DNA from: Trogon surrucura | Taxonomy: Eukaryota > Chordata > Aves > Trogoniformes > Trogonidae | Direction: 5' to 3' | Assembly: GCA_020746105.1 (NCBI GenBank) | Contig: CM036619.1 | Coordinates: 16,158,238-16,222,237, forward strand | Length of the DNA: 64,000 nt | Part shown: positions 26,601-39,150 of the stretch, piece by piece | How the letters are laid out: each line of letters opens with the position of its first letter | Position numbering within the stretch: the stretch's first letter is position 1 | Position numbers and translations under genes: made by a program | The notes under the pieces: model-generated | Database searches by the model: none | What the model saw: the letters and a program-made list of their open reading frames with translations, nothing else | What the model was told of the DNA's origin: nothing

Positions 26601-29600
26601 GGATTTATTTGACTTAACAGTATGGTTTCTCAGATACTATTTCAGGAAAAGGTGGACACCATTTTAACACCCTCATGTTAGAAAGAGCTGTTATCTATTG
26701 CCTTGCACTGAGCAGAGGTTCTGCCTGGATTAGGGGCATCATCCTCCCAAGCATTGCTGCAGCCCCACCCAAACAGGTTGAGGTTTTATTTCAAGAAACA
26801 GCAGTGAGGTTGATACATAGGAGGGATATGAAGAACAAGATATGCATTGTGATTCTATGACTCTCTGATTCTGTCGTTCAGTTGTTCAGTCTCAAAAAAT
26901 AAGATTACCAATACCTCATAGGTCATGGGATTGGGGTGGGCTCTGAGAAGAATTTTGAGATTAAAACAGTTACCTGGTGCATTTCATTTGCGTAATTTAA
27001 ATATAAGTGAAACATAAAGTGAAAAATCTCTTACACCTAAAGAACATCGTGAGTGAAGCACACCAGTGGATCTTTGCTGAATCCCACAGAGAAACAAAAC
27101 TATGGGCTGTTGATTTTATAACAACCTCTATTTCAGACTCAAAATGCATATTACTGCTCCTCCAGAGTTTAAGAAAAAAAAAGAGAAAGAGGAACTTTCA
27201 TGGAAAGCTGTCTTCCTAAGTTTAATAGGTTGCTGCACCAATCTACAGGGGAAAGAAGGAGGCAGAAACACCGTGATTTATTACCCGTTAATCAATAAAT
27301 GGAGTTCCAGAAATTGCCACTTAAGATCATGCAATGCAAAAATGTCTTGCAGAGCACAGGCGAAAGGTGATTAGCCATGTTTTCCTCCAAAAGAAAAGCT
27401 GTTTCAGGAAGCGTCTTTGCAGAATCATACTGTTGAGCACTTTGTGTCTATTTGGTTTGAGAAAAACTTTCTTCTGGCAGAGGAAATTTTAAGTATTCAG
27501 AGCCATGAAGCTTCTCTATAAGGAGCTGCATAGATGTACTTTCACTCAGAAAAAGGCACGAAATAAGACATGGAGTTTCAGCAGAACTTTGCCCAGCACT
27601 GACAACGAAATTATACATCTTCTGCCAGGATGTTTGAAGCAAGTAAGTCAATTTTAGGAATTAAAAGTAGAGCGAAATATGTCAGTTCTGCTTCAATCCA
27701 TCGAGTGCTTGGCAAATCAGTTTTCACTGCAGTCCAGGAGCCACCTCATCTCAAAGTTAACTGAGCACTTGTCCGAGTTATTAATGTTTCTAGATAGATG
27801 CACAGGCCACAGACTTATTTAGTTTGTGCAGAACAGACTTTAATGTTTTCTTTTATTTTTTGCCTGGTAAAGACTTCCTTTAGTGGGAGACTTCCAACAT
27901 TTTTTTGATTCTGACTGGGTTGTAAATACCACAGAAATAGTCTCTACTGTGGTATCCCCAATTTGCAGGGAGGCTAGGAGGTGAAGAGTTATTGCAAAAC
28001 CCTTCCTTAGAGAAATTAATTTTTTGCAAGTGTATTTCCTTTGCAAGTTAGTCCTGCCTTTTTATTAAAGGTTTCCTGGGTCTCAGAAAACTCACCTACT
28101 TACATAAGTAAGGTGTTTTTATAAAAACTAAAAAGTCATCTTACTCTTCCTTTTCAACACAGTTATATACAAAATTCTCCTGTTTTTTCTTTTTTTTTTT
28201 TTTTTCCCCTGCAGTTCTGGATGCTATCTCTAAGGGAATAAATATTCTTTAGTGGTCACACAGCAGTTGTGAATAATTGTTTCAAAGTTGAAACATATCT
28301 CTGCATCCAAAAACCTATTTGTTTTTCCCCAGTTAAATCAATTGGTCTCGTTACCTATTTGTCTGTGCAAACTTTGCTTGAGAAGATATTTGTAATAATT
28401 CACAACAACTTACAATTCTGCACCTGAGATCTGGTCAGACACTTTTACATCAACTTTGTTTTTGTGGACTTGCAAAATTTAAAGAAAATATTGATTCTAG
28501 TCATGGTCAGATGTCATTGAAATAGTTTCTATTTAGTGATAGATCTTCAATACAGCAATATGTTCTGAGTTTTTTCTCTTTTCCTGCTGAAGTCCCAAAG
28601 AGTATTTTTTAGCAAATTTGGAAATTCTTCAAGAGTTGATTTCAGTGGGTTTGCTTAGGGAAAGCTGAGTGTCAGCGTCAGGTTTCTAAACTGGAACCTT
28701 AGCTTTTACTTACAACTATAATTCCTTCAAAATATTTGGACAGAAATGTGATTTTCAAGTTTACTGTGTACATTTAGTTGATAACTTCAGGTATGTGAAT
28801 ATGATGATATTAGATTATCAATAAGATACATACAAATGTTGAAAACTTCTTCAGACTTTGAATTTAAGACTGAATTAACCTCATAACTTTAGGACTCAGA
28901 TGCAAAGACTTCAATACAAAGTTCTGGCTCACTCTTGTAATTTATTTCATTCTTAATTATTTAATATACTGGTAATGGCAGATTTAGAAAATATGAGTTT
29001 GCTCTTCGGAAGGTGTAATGTGCTCCTTCTTACTCTAAGAGACACAAACTCAGAAGTGACAAGGTATCAGCATGAGTCTTCATGTCACATAAGGAAATAC
29101 TCCTCTTTTTCCTAATCTTTTCCAAAATGATTTTGCATCTCACTTCCACACTATAGCATGGAAACGGAATGGGGACGTTTGCAGAATAACTGGTTGCTAC
29201 TCTTCCTAGACTATTACAGCTAACGAAAGAGTTAATAATGCTTATGGGTTGGATTTTTGTTAGGATATGCTTCTTTAAGTGACAAGAAGTTACTAGAAAG
29301 TGTTAGGAGGGATCCTAGGCACAACGCTATGGTGAAAAAGACACAGGAGCTTTAGAGTGAAAATGACATTTGTTTTATTTTACAATATAACTGTGATTTC
29401 TGTGTTTGAAGAGATATACTCTCATGGGGATTTTTTTCTTGTTTTGACTTGACAATCTGGACTTACACTGTCTTGCTTACATAACACACTTGTTTAAATA
29501 AAAGACAAGAAAAGACATACAATATCAACATTAATATTCTTGGACATTCTTACCCATGTGTGGATAAAGCACAGTAGTCAAGTGAAAGTAGTGGTGTCTG

Positions 29601-29824
29601 GTATCTAGGCACACTCAACCTAATAATCTGCCTGTGGATCGAATTCAACAGACAAAACTTACTATCTTCTTCTGAAGCCACATTTTCTCTCCAAGGCTTT
29701 GTTGTCACTGGCCAAGCAGAGTAATTTAAACTGAGTTTTTTCTCAGCATCCAGCTTTAAACTGTAGCTTTACAACCGTACTGCTTGATGATATCACAAGG
29801 CAGAAATATAACCTCTCTGGGAGA
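23691..29824. other. Non-coding stretch, no gene seen
   Basis: No recognised gene or repeat beyond simple T runs (28190-28205), an 18-bp palindrome at 25190-25207 and a doubtful decayed CR1-like tail at 26846-26876 ('attctatgactctctgattctg'). Open frames are short and without family features. Confidence 0.6.
25190..25207. other. 18-bp perfect palindrome with TAATTA core
   Basis: The sequence is 'catttaatt' followed by its exact reverse complement. It carries overlapping TTAATTAA/TAATTA cores, the type of site bound by homeodomain dimers, and lies in an AT-rich patch. Function is unproven and chance is possible in such sequence. Confidence 0.6.
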
Positions 29825-29838
29825 TCTTTTCTTTGCAG

Positions 29839-30147
29839 ATTGGACACATCATTCCAGAGATACAGTGTTTGAGAAAGAAGGCCCAGGTCCAAAAAATCAT
29901 AGTGAGAGAGTCAGACATCCTGTATCATAAATTCCGGGAAATGGATAGGAAGTCTAAAAGCAGGATTGCAATGCACAGTAGCAGTTACAGGAGTATACCA
30001 GTGCTGGGTTTACCATGGATTCTACTTTATTTTGTAGGAGGCGATAGAGCAGGTACCATGGGAGAGGAGGGGGTGCCTTCACTCTGCTCATTCAAGGCTG
30101 GTATCTGCATGAAAGAGACTGTGTACCGAGGGATATGCCTTTGTCAG
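29839..30147 (+). other. Open segment with splice-like edges, possible exon
   Basis: An acceptor-like 'gatcttttctttgcag' ends at 29838. A donor-like 'cag/gtgtac' lies at 30147/30148, and an alternative 'cag/gtacc' at 30052/30053. One frame stays open across all 309 bases (103 codons) and runs on to a stop at 30205-30207. The peptide (I-G-H-I-I-P-E-I-Q-C-L-R-K-K...) matches no family I know. Expected chance frequency of frames this long in 64 kb of AT-rich DNA is a few, so this is only a candidate. Confidence 0.2.
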
Positions 30148-30207
30148 GTGTACGAAACATTTGTGGTTTTTCACAGAATGGCCATTGATTATTTGTGTGG
30201 ATCTTAA

Positions 30208-32175
30208 TAGCTGTTCCTGAATTTTCATTAGTGCATTTCTTGACCCCAAAATCTTAAAAATTCATAAACATTTCAACTGAGCAGGCAGAGAAATATTCAG
30301 TTGCTGATGCTGAGGGAACTTAGCCTGTGAGAGTGGGGAGGCAACTCAGTGGGAGTAAAACTGGTGAGACAGGTACCCTGTGGCTGCTTCGTTGCAGTCA
30401 GTAGTCAGCCTGCATTTTGTTCAGCATGATAAAATATTCTGCAGTTGATTCTTTTTCAGAAACATATTTATGAATCACTTGCTCTACTGGCGCTATTGTC
30501 TACTGGGTGTTTTTCATTGCTGCTCAGCGAAGAAAGGTTTAATATTTTTTCCTATGCAGTGTATTTCTTACCCTCCTTCAGCTCAGTCTCAGTCCAGCCA
30601 ATGGCTGGGGAATGACTCCAGGCAAAGCTCTTTCCCAGCCCTGCGATGGCAGCTGGGCTGGCTGCAGACTGAGGTACGGTATGTTAACGGTGATGAGACA
30701 GCCCTTCATCCCTCCCTCTATGTGGCTTTCACTCCTTGCATGTATTTCTTTTTGTGTATATTGGCAATCTCCTGGAATAGTGACTCTCCTGACTGGTATG
30801 TAAAACCTTAAAGAAAGTCATTGTTTTTGCTGTAGTTCTGAATCCCAGTCGGGGGTGCTGGAAATTAAACTTGCCGGTTCTGAAAGTGTAGCAAGATCCG
30901 GGCGCCTAGCAGCTGACTTTTCAAATAGATTTACCAGATTTGTGTGGTATTTAATAGCTTGTGTCTTGAAAGTCATTAAATTTACATTATACTTTATCAC
31001 ATTACAAACAGTCATGGTTCCAAGTTACTGTTTTGCAAGAAGTCACAAACTTAGATTTGGATACAATTTGTCATTTCTTTTATTTTTCATTAAAAATATT
31101 TTTTGGTATACTGTTGCTGTGATAGAAATGTACCTCAAAATTGTCTTCTTCCAAAAGAGTTATCTAAACAGCCGAGCAATGCTTTATTTGTAATAAGTAT
31201 TTTTTGCACTTAGCTTGCTCAGTGTACCCCATCTCATTTTCTGCAGGCCTTGGAAACTTATTGAAGCAGCAATATAAGATTAGACCCTTAAACAATGTCA
31301 CCAAGAACATAGTATTTCTAGTGGTGCAGTTCAGTGTGCAAAAGCCTGAGTATGAAAATGATTCATGCTATCTATTAAAGGCTAATTTAAATACCGGAAT
31401 ACTGTTTTACCATTCAGATGCTATGAATTATTACATCTGCTGTAGTTTGAGACTAAGTCGATCCAGCTTTTCCAACCTGCCAACCAACTCCAACCCCAAA
31501 GGATTTAAAAAAAAATGTAATTGTCACAATAGACAGATCTTTTTTTTTTATTTTACCTATATTGGATAATAATCTTTCATACATTTTAATACAATCCTAA
31601 TGAAATCTAAAAAATAAATTTCATAGTTCATCTGCTGGTTTACTGCAGAGACTGCAGAGCAGTATATTAAAAATGTATTTCTCTTTCGCTGTTACTCTTT
31701 TTATATTATCAATCAAGTAAATCAAACTTGCAATTCTAACTTATTAGCATAAAATCTCACCCAGACACAATCTAGTTGATGAACAGGCTTCTAACTTTTT
31801 TTGTTATGGAGACATAAATTATTCTGATAGTACCACAGGAAAAAAAATCTAATACTTTATTCAGTGTTTTTGATGAAATGCTGTATCAGGTTATGGTTGT
31901 TCAAGAAATGCAATGTTTTGTTTGAAAAGCACAGATTTAAACTGATTAGCATATTAGTTGCAATACCTGTTACTCATGCTTGCTGCTTAAATATTCTCTG
32001 ATATAAAACAATTTAACATTTCCTTGTGCATGCAGGCACACACACACACATGGGCGCATATATCTTTCATGCCACAAAAATCTGCCAGCTGTGTATTTTC
32101 AGATGAAAATCTCTGGACTGTTTAGTTCAGTTGCACAGAATATTCCACTTGGTATAATTTAGAAAATTATTCTTC
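30208..32175. other. Non-coding stretch with several chance-length open frames
   Basis: Three plus-strand frames of 112-121 codons (30470-30811, 30855-31193, 31204-31569) lie end to end. They are in different frames, rich in F, Y, S, C and L, and show no recognisable domain. I do not call them genes. Confidence 0.5.
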
Positions 32176-32391
32176 AGGCCCAATCCTGCATTTCTTGGAC
32201 ATCCAGGGATTTCCGCAACTAACATGAATCTAAAGGGGGTCAGCTCCTTGCCCGCTTGTAACGTGGTATCTTTACATCCCTTATGTATGCAGGGATCCTG
32301 CTACATACTGCAAACATGCAGCAAGGTTTAGAGGTGAGCTTTTTTCGAGCTGCGATTATAGAAACATTAAGTACCTGCTGACATTGGGCCT
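32176..32391. repeat. Possible ancient MITE with inverted ends
   Basis: 'aggcccaat' at 32176-32184 is exactly inverted as 'attgggcct' at 32383-32391, giving a 216-bp unit. Just inside the left end comes 'cctgcat', and 'tgcagggatcctgc' lies further in. The 'ggcccaatcctgca' ends resemble, from memory, an old repeat abundant in turtle and crocodile genomes. No flanking target duplication is evident and there is no coding capacity; the minus-strand frame at 32240-32428 is a shadow. Confidence 0.35.
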
Positions 32392-35300
32392 TAGCAAGTC
32401 TCCATTGATTACCTGCCAGGCATGCCACCGAGCATCTTTACACAGTAGGGCCGCTGGCTTGGTCGTTTTGCAGAATTTTTAACATCTCATCTACACATTT
32501 CATCAACCTGTACAATAAGTAGATACCTCTGCCTGACTGTCATACAGAAACTGTTCTACTGACTGGGAATCCTCTTCTCTCTTGCTTGTTTCTTTTTTTT
32601 TTTTTTTTTTCTGCCTATGCATGGTTGTCTTGGAATTAATATATAAGTAATCATTGAAAGATGAATTATGCTTGTATAGATATTTTTATTTTCCACAGTA
32701 AGCCGTTCCTCTCTCTACACTTGGAGTTATTTAGTCTACCAGAAAAGCGTTTTTTAAACCATTCTTGCACATGGTAAACATTTTACTTTCGGAAGAATTT
32801 AGCACAGAGAATGAAATACAGTGCTGGTGCAAGTGGTGGCACGGAGCCTGCTCTCCTGCACCAAGGTGTCTCACCCTGAGCTGATCGAATTCACAAATCC
32901 AGCCCCAGCAGAAGGTGCTGAGCACTTGTGCATCTGTCCCTTGACGCGTCCAAGCCTGTGACCATTTTTCTCTGTATTCAAGACATTACTTATGGTGTGG
33001 CATGCAAAAACACTACCACCAACCTTCACTGAGGCACTGTGAGTCTGAGAGTATTTAATCCCTTATTTTGCAGGAGGATCCCTTTGCATTTCCTGTGAGA
33101 AGCTGCTACGCGCTGAGAAGGACCACAGGCTCAGACATTACATGTTAAGATCTTCCCTCGTTCTCCATGCTGAGGTGCAGAACTCTCCGTGATTGGGCAC
33201 AGTACCCGGTAATGGGAAATTAAAGTGTGAAAAGCTCTGCCTGCTGCTAGTATATCCCGAGGAACTCTCTGCTCCTCCCCGCCACACAGGGCTGCCTTGC
33301 AGCCCATCTCAGATGGCTGTCAGATTGTCAGTGACCGTGATAAGGCTTTCACTTATCCCAGCTGGGGAGGCTTAGAAGTAAATAGGAATTGCAGTGGGAA
33401 CCAGCTGCTCACATGTCTGTGATGAGCAGGCTCCCAGGAAGATTTTTACTCAATTTCTGTGCCTTGCATTATTTAACTTACCACCTGATGTTCCTGTCAT
33501 TCAGTAAATCCAGAAAATTATTATTTGCTGAGATTTTCACCGTGTCAGTTTGTGCAGATACACAAGACAGTATCCCAAGTCTCTTCAGCATTTAAGATTA
33601 CATGAAGGAATGTTAGTGTGACATTTTAGCTTGTTTCTATTCTGTGTCATGCTGCTCCATCAATGCTTCAAGCTTTCAAGCCAGTTTTTGTTATTGCAGT
33701 CTGTAAGGATCTACCGTATATTATCCTGGTCTCTGCACAGACACATCCCGCAGATTGATAATAATCAGGTAAACATACAGAACAATGATCATGATAAGAA
33801 TCAATGTAACAAAAACAATTTGCCTGATGATCACAAATGTTATTAATTGATTAAGCATGGCAGCTTTGTGTTGTGATTTAAGACAAAGACAGTTTTAATT
33901 TGAAATACAGTGACTTAAAAAATACAACCCAGACAAAAAAAAATGGAAATGCCAAACTGTGATTCAAATATAACTGTCATCTAACTACACCAAGTAACAT
34001 ATTTGACAATATTATCATCCTTCTGTTGCATATCGAACATTGTGGCCACTCACACAATATGACAAAAAAAAAAAAGAGATTTTAAAGCCAGAATGTAAGT
34101 CATTTTTTTAAGCAGTTCCATATTTTTCAAACAAGATTAAAATTTATTAACACAAGTATATAGTTTCAGTTAAACTCTTGAATTTTGATCCAGATTTTAA
34201 CATTGGCTGTGTAGTGTCACTGAGCAGGGCAGTGACATTTTATTCAGAATGGACGATATCTTCTTCTGTATTTACAGCTACTACACCTACAGTTGTTCAA
34301 ATGTGGTACCACTGACAACATGTGATTCTCCTTAGTGAAAATGAGGTTCCACCTCTACAAAAAGGCAAAGCAACAGCTTCTTACTTCAGAAGATGTTTTA
34401 AAGATCAGTTATTTTACCATTTCCCTCCCATAAGGCTATCTTCATCTGTTAGCATGTGGAATTATATCTATCACAGTTTTTGTTTAGTTTCGTTTTTAGT
34501 TTTTTTTTTTTAATGGCATTTTGAAAAAATAAGCAATGTTTTTGAATAAAGGGGAAAAAAGAAGTTATTACTTCTTTTGCAAATTGACAGTATTGTTTGG
34601 GGTTGTTTTTTGATGACACATTTTCAAAGCCTCTCAATTCATTCTTTATTTCATTTATTAGCAACAAAAACATTTCTGACCAGCAGAAAACTGAGACCTT
34701 CTACACATTCACATTAGGTCCTTATCCTCCAGGGAACTTCTAATGTCTTGGAAGCCAGATGCATGCTCTGGTTCTGAGAGAGATTGGTTATTGGAGGCTT
34801 AGAAAGTGCTATCTATCTTCTTAAAGGGAAGGACTCGCAATTCAACCTTTCACCCTCCTCTGAGTCGTTGAGCAAATAGTCCAGCAGATGGATCTGAGGT
34901 TCCTTCAGACTTGTTTCTGATGATTCTCAATATGCTCATTAACCTTGTGCTTTTGAAGAGAAACCCAGTCTGATGCCTGAAGGCTTGCTATATTGACATT
35001 TCTGTTGCCAGTAGAGTTGAAGGAAAATACCATTTGTTTTTCATGGGAAAGTTGGGAAAGGAGGAAAAAAGGGTTGTTTTTAATTTATTATTTATGCTGA
35101 CATTTCCCATAAATGAAAACAGGAAAATAGTCAGTTTTCAAATATTAATTATATTTTTCAAAACTGGGTTTTCAGTATTAAAAGAAAATATTTTCCAGGA
35201 TACAACTTTCAACAAAGAGAATGCATTTTTTTTTTCGAAAAAATCTTGCAGGGGGAGGGGTAAAGAAATATTTTCATTTGTAGTGAAAGGACATTCTGCA

Positions 35301-35617
35301 TTGCGAATATGAGTTTGAACAGCTACTTAAATATAATTATAACAAATGTCTGAGCTTTGATGATTTTTGAAACTTCATCTTTCTTTCTTATCCAGCCATA
35401 TAAAGTTTATTTTTCAACAAGAGAGCACTGATGGGCAACAGAAAGTTGATGGTGAATTTGCCCCTTCTCTGCACACAGCTGCCAGAGTCCCTTGCAGACT
35501 GTGGATGCTATAGGGAAGTAGTGCTCTGAGTTTCATTCCCTAATTCATGAGTGGACCTTAAGACAAAGTCCAGCTGCCTGGATTAGGTATTTGGCACCCC
35601 AATGCGTATTGCAAATG
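32392..35617. other. Non-coding stretch, no gene seen
   Basis: Contains a T18 run (32593-32610) and a slightly GC-richer part at 32.82-33.40 kb. No recognised gene or repeat. Confidence 0.6.
32593..32610. repeat. Poly-T tract (18 T)
   Basis: Uninterrupted T18 within a T-rich stretch. Confidence 0.88.
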
Positions 35618-36158
35618 CTCTGGTGAGACCTCACCTGGAGTACTTCGTCCAGCGCTGGAACTCACAACACGAGAAGGATGTGGATCTGTTGGAGTGTGTC
35701 CAGAGGAGGTCACAAAAATGATCAAAGGGCTGAAGCATCTCTCCTATGAAGACAGGCTGAGAAAGTTGGAGTTGTCCAGCTTGGAGAAGAGAAGGCTCCA
35801 GGGAGACCTTATAGCGTCCTTCCAGTATGTGAAGGGGGCTACAGGAAAGCTGGGTAGAGTCTGTTTACAAGGGCCTGTAGTGACAGGATGAGGGGCAATG
35901 GTTTTACACTAGAGTAGGGTAGATTTAGATTAGATGTTAGGAAGAAGTTCTTTACAATGAGGGTGGTGAAACACTGGAACAGGTTGCCCGGAGAGGTGGT
36001 GGAAGAGCTTCAGGCATTCAAGGTCAGGCTTGATGGGGCTCTGACCAACCTGATCTAGTTCAAGATGTCCCTGCTCACTGCAGGGCGGTTGGACTAGATG
36101 ACCTTTAAAGGTGCCTTGCAGCCCAACACATTCTATGATTCTATTCTGTGATTCTATA
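35618..36158 (+). mobile_element. CR1 LINE, old 3' end (~540 bp)
   Basis: Starts within the coding sequence for L-V-R-P-H-L-E-Y ('ctggtgagacctcacctggagtac'). It runs through 'atgatcaaagggctgaagcatctctcctatgaagacagg', the 'ggaacaggttgcccggagaggtggtgga' box and the 3' UTR ('ggttggactagatgacctttaaaggt'), and ends in a partly degraded tail, 'attctatgattctattctgtgattctat'. A frame is open only at 35694-35891; frameshifts break the rest. The divergence indicates an older subfamily than the 59.6-kb copy. Confidence 0.94.
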
Positions 36159-39104
36159 ATGCCAATTCTAATGTTACCTAGCTGTTAACTTCAGAATATG
36201 AAACACCTCTGATCAGTTGTATCAAGAACACATGCTCTTCCTCAGAACCGTGCAACCAGAAAGATTAGCAAACTCTCCATGCAGACTTCTACATTATTAA
36301 AATATAAATGACAGTATCATAGGAGAAAAATAGGAAAAAAGGAGAAAAAATAAATGGGATGAACAATGCTGTGGAAGTGTGTGCTTCATATATGGGTTAT
36401 CGAAAGTAGTGAATCACGCTCTGCAAGAGCCTGTTCTCCTCCAACTATAGCTGTAACATGGATGCCAAATGCAGAAGCTGTAGAAAGCTAATGTTAGACC
36501 ATACGAGGTCTGCACAGAGAAGGTGCTGTATCTCTGAGTCTCTGCCCTGGCTTGCTGAACTGGTGCCGAGAGGGACTGAGGGTTTGCCTGGGCTTGTTGT
36601 GTCCCCTCATCCTTTTTGCCCAGGCTTGTTACAACTGCTGCTTTCTGTCTGGTTAACATCTTTAATCTCTTCCGTACAAAGCGCAGAAACTAAGACAAGC
36701 ATCTATGGCCCCAGGAGGAGCTGTAGCCATAACTTATGCCAATTTTTAATTCTGCTTTTCAAGACTATATCTGTTTGCAATGTCTGGCTATGTTAAATTC
36801 TAAAATATATTGGTTAGTGAAGATAATGACTAAGTACTGCAAAAACTGACGAAGTCTCCACGTGAGGTAGAGTAACACTGGATTGAAAAGCTAAAAATAA
36901 GAGTAGTGTTATTTATTGTTTCCAAGGGAAAAGAAATAGAAAAGGAGAAATCTTCATATAGCCTACGAGAACACTCACTTGTATAATATTAATTTGTCGA
37001 TGTTACTGAATGAAGTGCAATGCAGACGAGCAGAATAAAAAGTTGTTAACATCTCACTATACTATTTCAGAAATTGTAGCTCTGCTGCCACAAGCTTGGG
37101 TTAATATTTCTCAGAGGTCTTAGTAAGATCTGTGTTACCCTGCAAGACAGAGGTACATTTCCTTGTTTCACTTTTTTGCACAGAGATACTTTTCATCTTT
37201 TTTTTTTTCTCTTACTAATGTCTCTGTGGGTGAGGGTCAACTTTCTAGCAAACTGATAATGGCTAGTAGCATTCCGTGAAACTGTTCCTCACTGCATGTT
37301 TATCCCGTGACTTCGATGTTTGTAACAGTTCCTGCCTACCACTGAGACATTCAATTACCTGTAGTGTAAGAGAACAGTGGGAAGGGAAAAATTAACCTGA
37401 AACCAAGACAGAGCAGGATACTTCAAAAAAAACAGTTCAAAGTATCTTTTAGGATTAACCTTACCATTCTGATTTCTAAACTTGATGCAAATCATTCAGG
37501 CTTTATTCTATTGTTTCATGGAAGCATAAATAAACATCAGTGGAATATAGCTCTACTACACAGCTGCCTTTTCTGTTCATCACCTTTGCCTTGTCACAAG
37601 TCATCTTACATAGTGACAGTTATAGTGAGCAATAAAATATGATGTTCTCGGTCTTTCCTAAGCTAAAGGATACAAGGCCACAGTTCTCTCCCTCGCAGCC
37701 AGGCATTTGTATCATTTGTTCCTCCTCTTTCTTTTTAACACTAGTTTGCTTCTTACTTTCCCCTTTAATACACAGAAATTTCACACTATAGTCAGTACAG
37801 TTTGTGTGTTACCTGATAATAGGAAATGAATCAAGCTGTGTACTGCTCTCTGTGCCTTGCGGAGTATCATCATTACATGATAATAGCAGAGATAGATCAG
37901 AATGGCAGAACATATGTTTGATTAGTATCTCCCAACAAGGGCCCAAATCTTATTGGTATTTAATATCAGGGGCATCAGAAGAGAGATCATCAGTTTAGTG
38001 AGAATCTATACTAGGCTTAGTATAATTATCACTACTCATAGCCTTGGGTATTGGGTGTTATTACAGCAGTAGTCATGCAGAGTTGTAATGTCACACAAGT
38101 AGCTTGGTATCTATCTTTTCTGAATTTCATTCTGCTTTATATATTTTAAATCTATGTAATATGGAAAACAGAAGATACCTAAGTGCCCAGCGGGATGATG
38201 ATCACAAAATATGCTGCGAGGATGACATTCATTGCACATTTTCAAACAGCTGCATTTTTACATCAAAATCCTGGATGCCTTTGTGTGATTTAGTTCAACA
38301 ATTTGATGAGATATAATAGTAATACTGTCATTAAGGAAAGTTACAGAATTTAGCTTAAGTGAATGCTTATTGTAGAAAACTCCCACATGAATGGTAATAA
38401 TAATACAAAACATAATTTTGAACTGAACTTGGATTTTCTGTATATGTGATAAAACAGAAATTGTGCAAAAAAAAAATTTCCTTCAAATGATTTTTTTTCC
38501 ATTGAAACACCTCACTATTTAATCGGAAATTCAATAACACTTATCCTTTGACTACTGTCTCACTCTGCATATGTGGTATCCTTAAAGAAATTTTGCTATA
38601 CTATTATTATTATTATTACTGTTAGTAGTACTTCCAGACAATATATGTCTAACCATTGTACCCCTGGGCAACATCTCCCTTTGCACCTAGTGCTATATTA
38701 AGTCAGAACAAAAAAGTATCCTAGCCAAAAGCTTAGATATCAAAGCACAAGACAACATTGGTAGGCAAGCCAGCGAAAAGAATGAGCAACAGTCTGACTC
38801 ACCATCACATTTTGTGAAGAAACCACTGAGAAATTGTTATTGTGTATGGTTTAAAATGGCTAAAATACCACACAGGTATAAAATACCATTACAGGTGAAC
38901 AGGAGGGAAATGGCAATTAAGCAATGTGGGGAGAGAAGGTTACTCTCTGAATGGTGGTGGAATCATACACATTTGCCAGGGCTGCAGAAAGAGGGCTCAT
39001 GAGAGAGTGAAGCAGAGACAAGGGCCTGGGTGTGCATGTCGACTGTTGAGAACTTGGTACTGGGCTGGGAAGAGGGCTGAGAGAAAAGGCTCCCGTGTCA
39101 ACAG
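36159..39104. other. Non-coding stretch, no gene seen
   Basis: No gene recognised. A 112-codon frame at 36458-36796 lies in moderately GC-richer DNA without known motifs. A short (ATT)n run is at 38602-38619. Confidence 0.6.
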
Positions 39105-39150
39105 TCATAGAATCATAGAATTGTCAGAGTTGGAAGGGACGTTAAAGATC
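39105..39150 (-). mobile_element. CR1 3' tail scrap, minus strand
   Basis: 'tcatagaatcatagaattgtcagagttggaagggacgttaaagatc' is the minus-strand form of a CR1 3' end: two 8-bp tail units plus the start of the 3' UTR. The element is truncated to about 45 bp. Confidence 0.85.

Noticed and set aside
26846..26876. 'attctatgactctctgattctg', considered as a CR1 tail
   Set aside because: The expected 3' UTR ('ggttggactagatga...cccttccaaccc') is not recognisable upstream, so it is noted only as a doubtful relic.
30470..31569. Three consecutive plus-strand frames of 112-121 codons, considered as a degraded gene
   Set aside because: They are in different frames, have AT-driven composition and no recognisable domain. 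Lengths are within chance expectation for this sequence.
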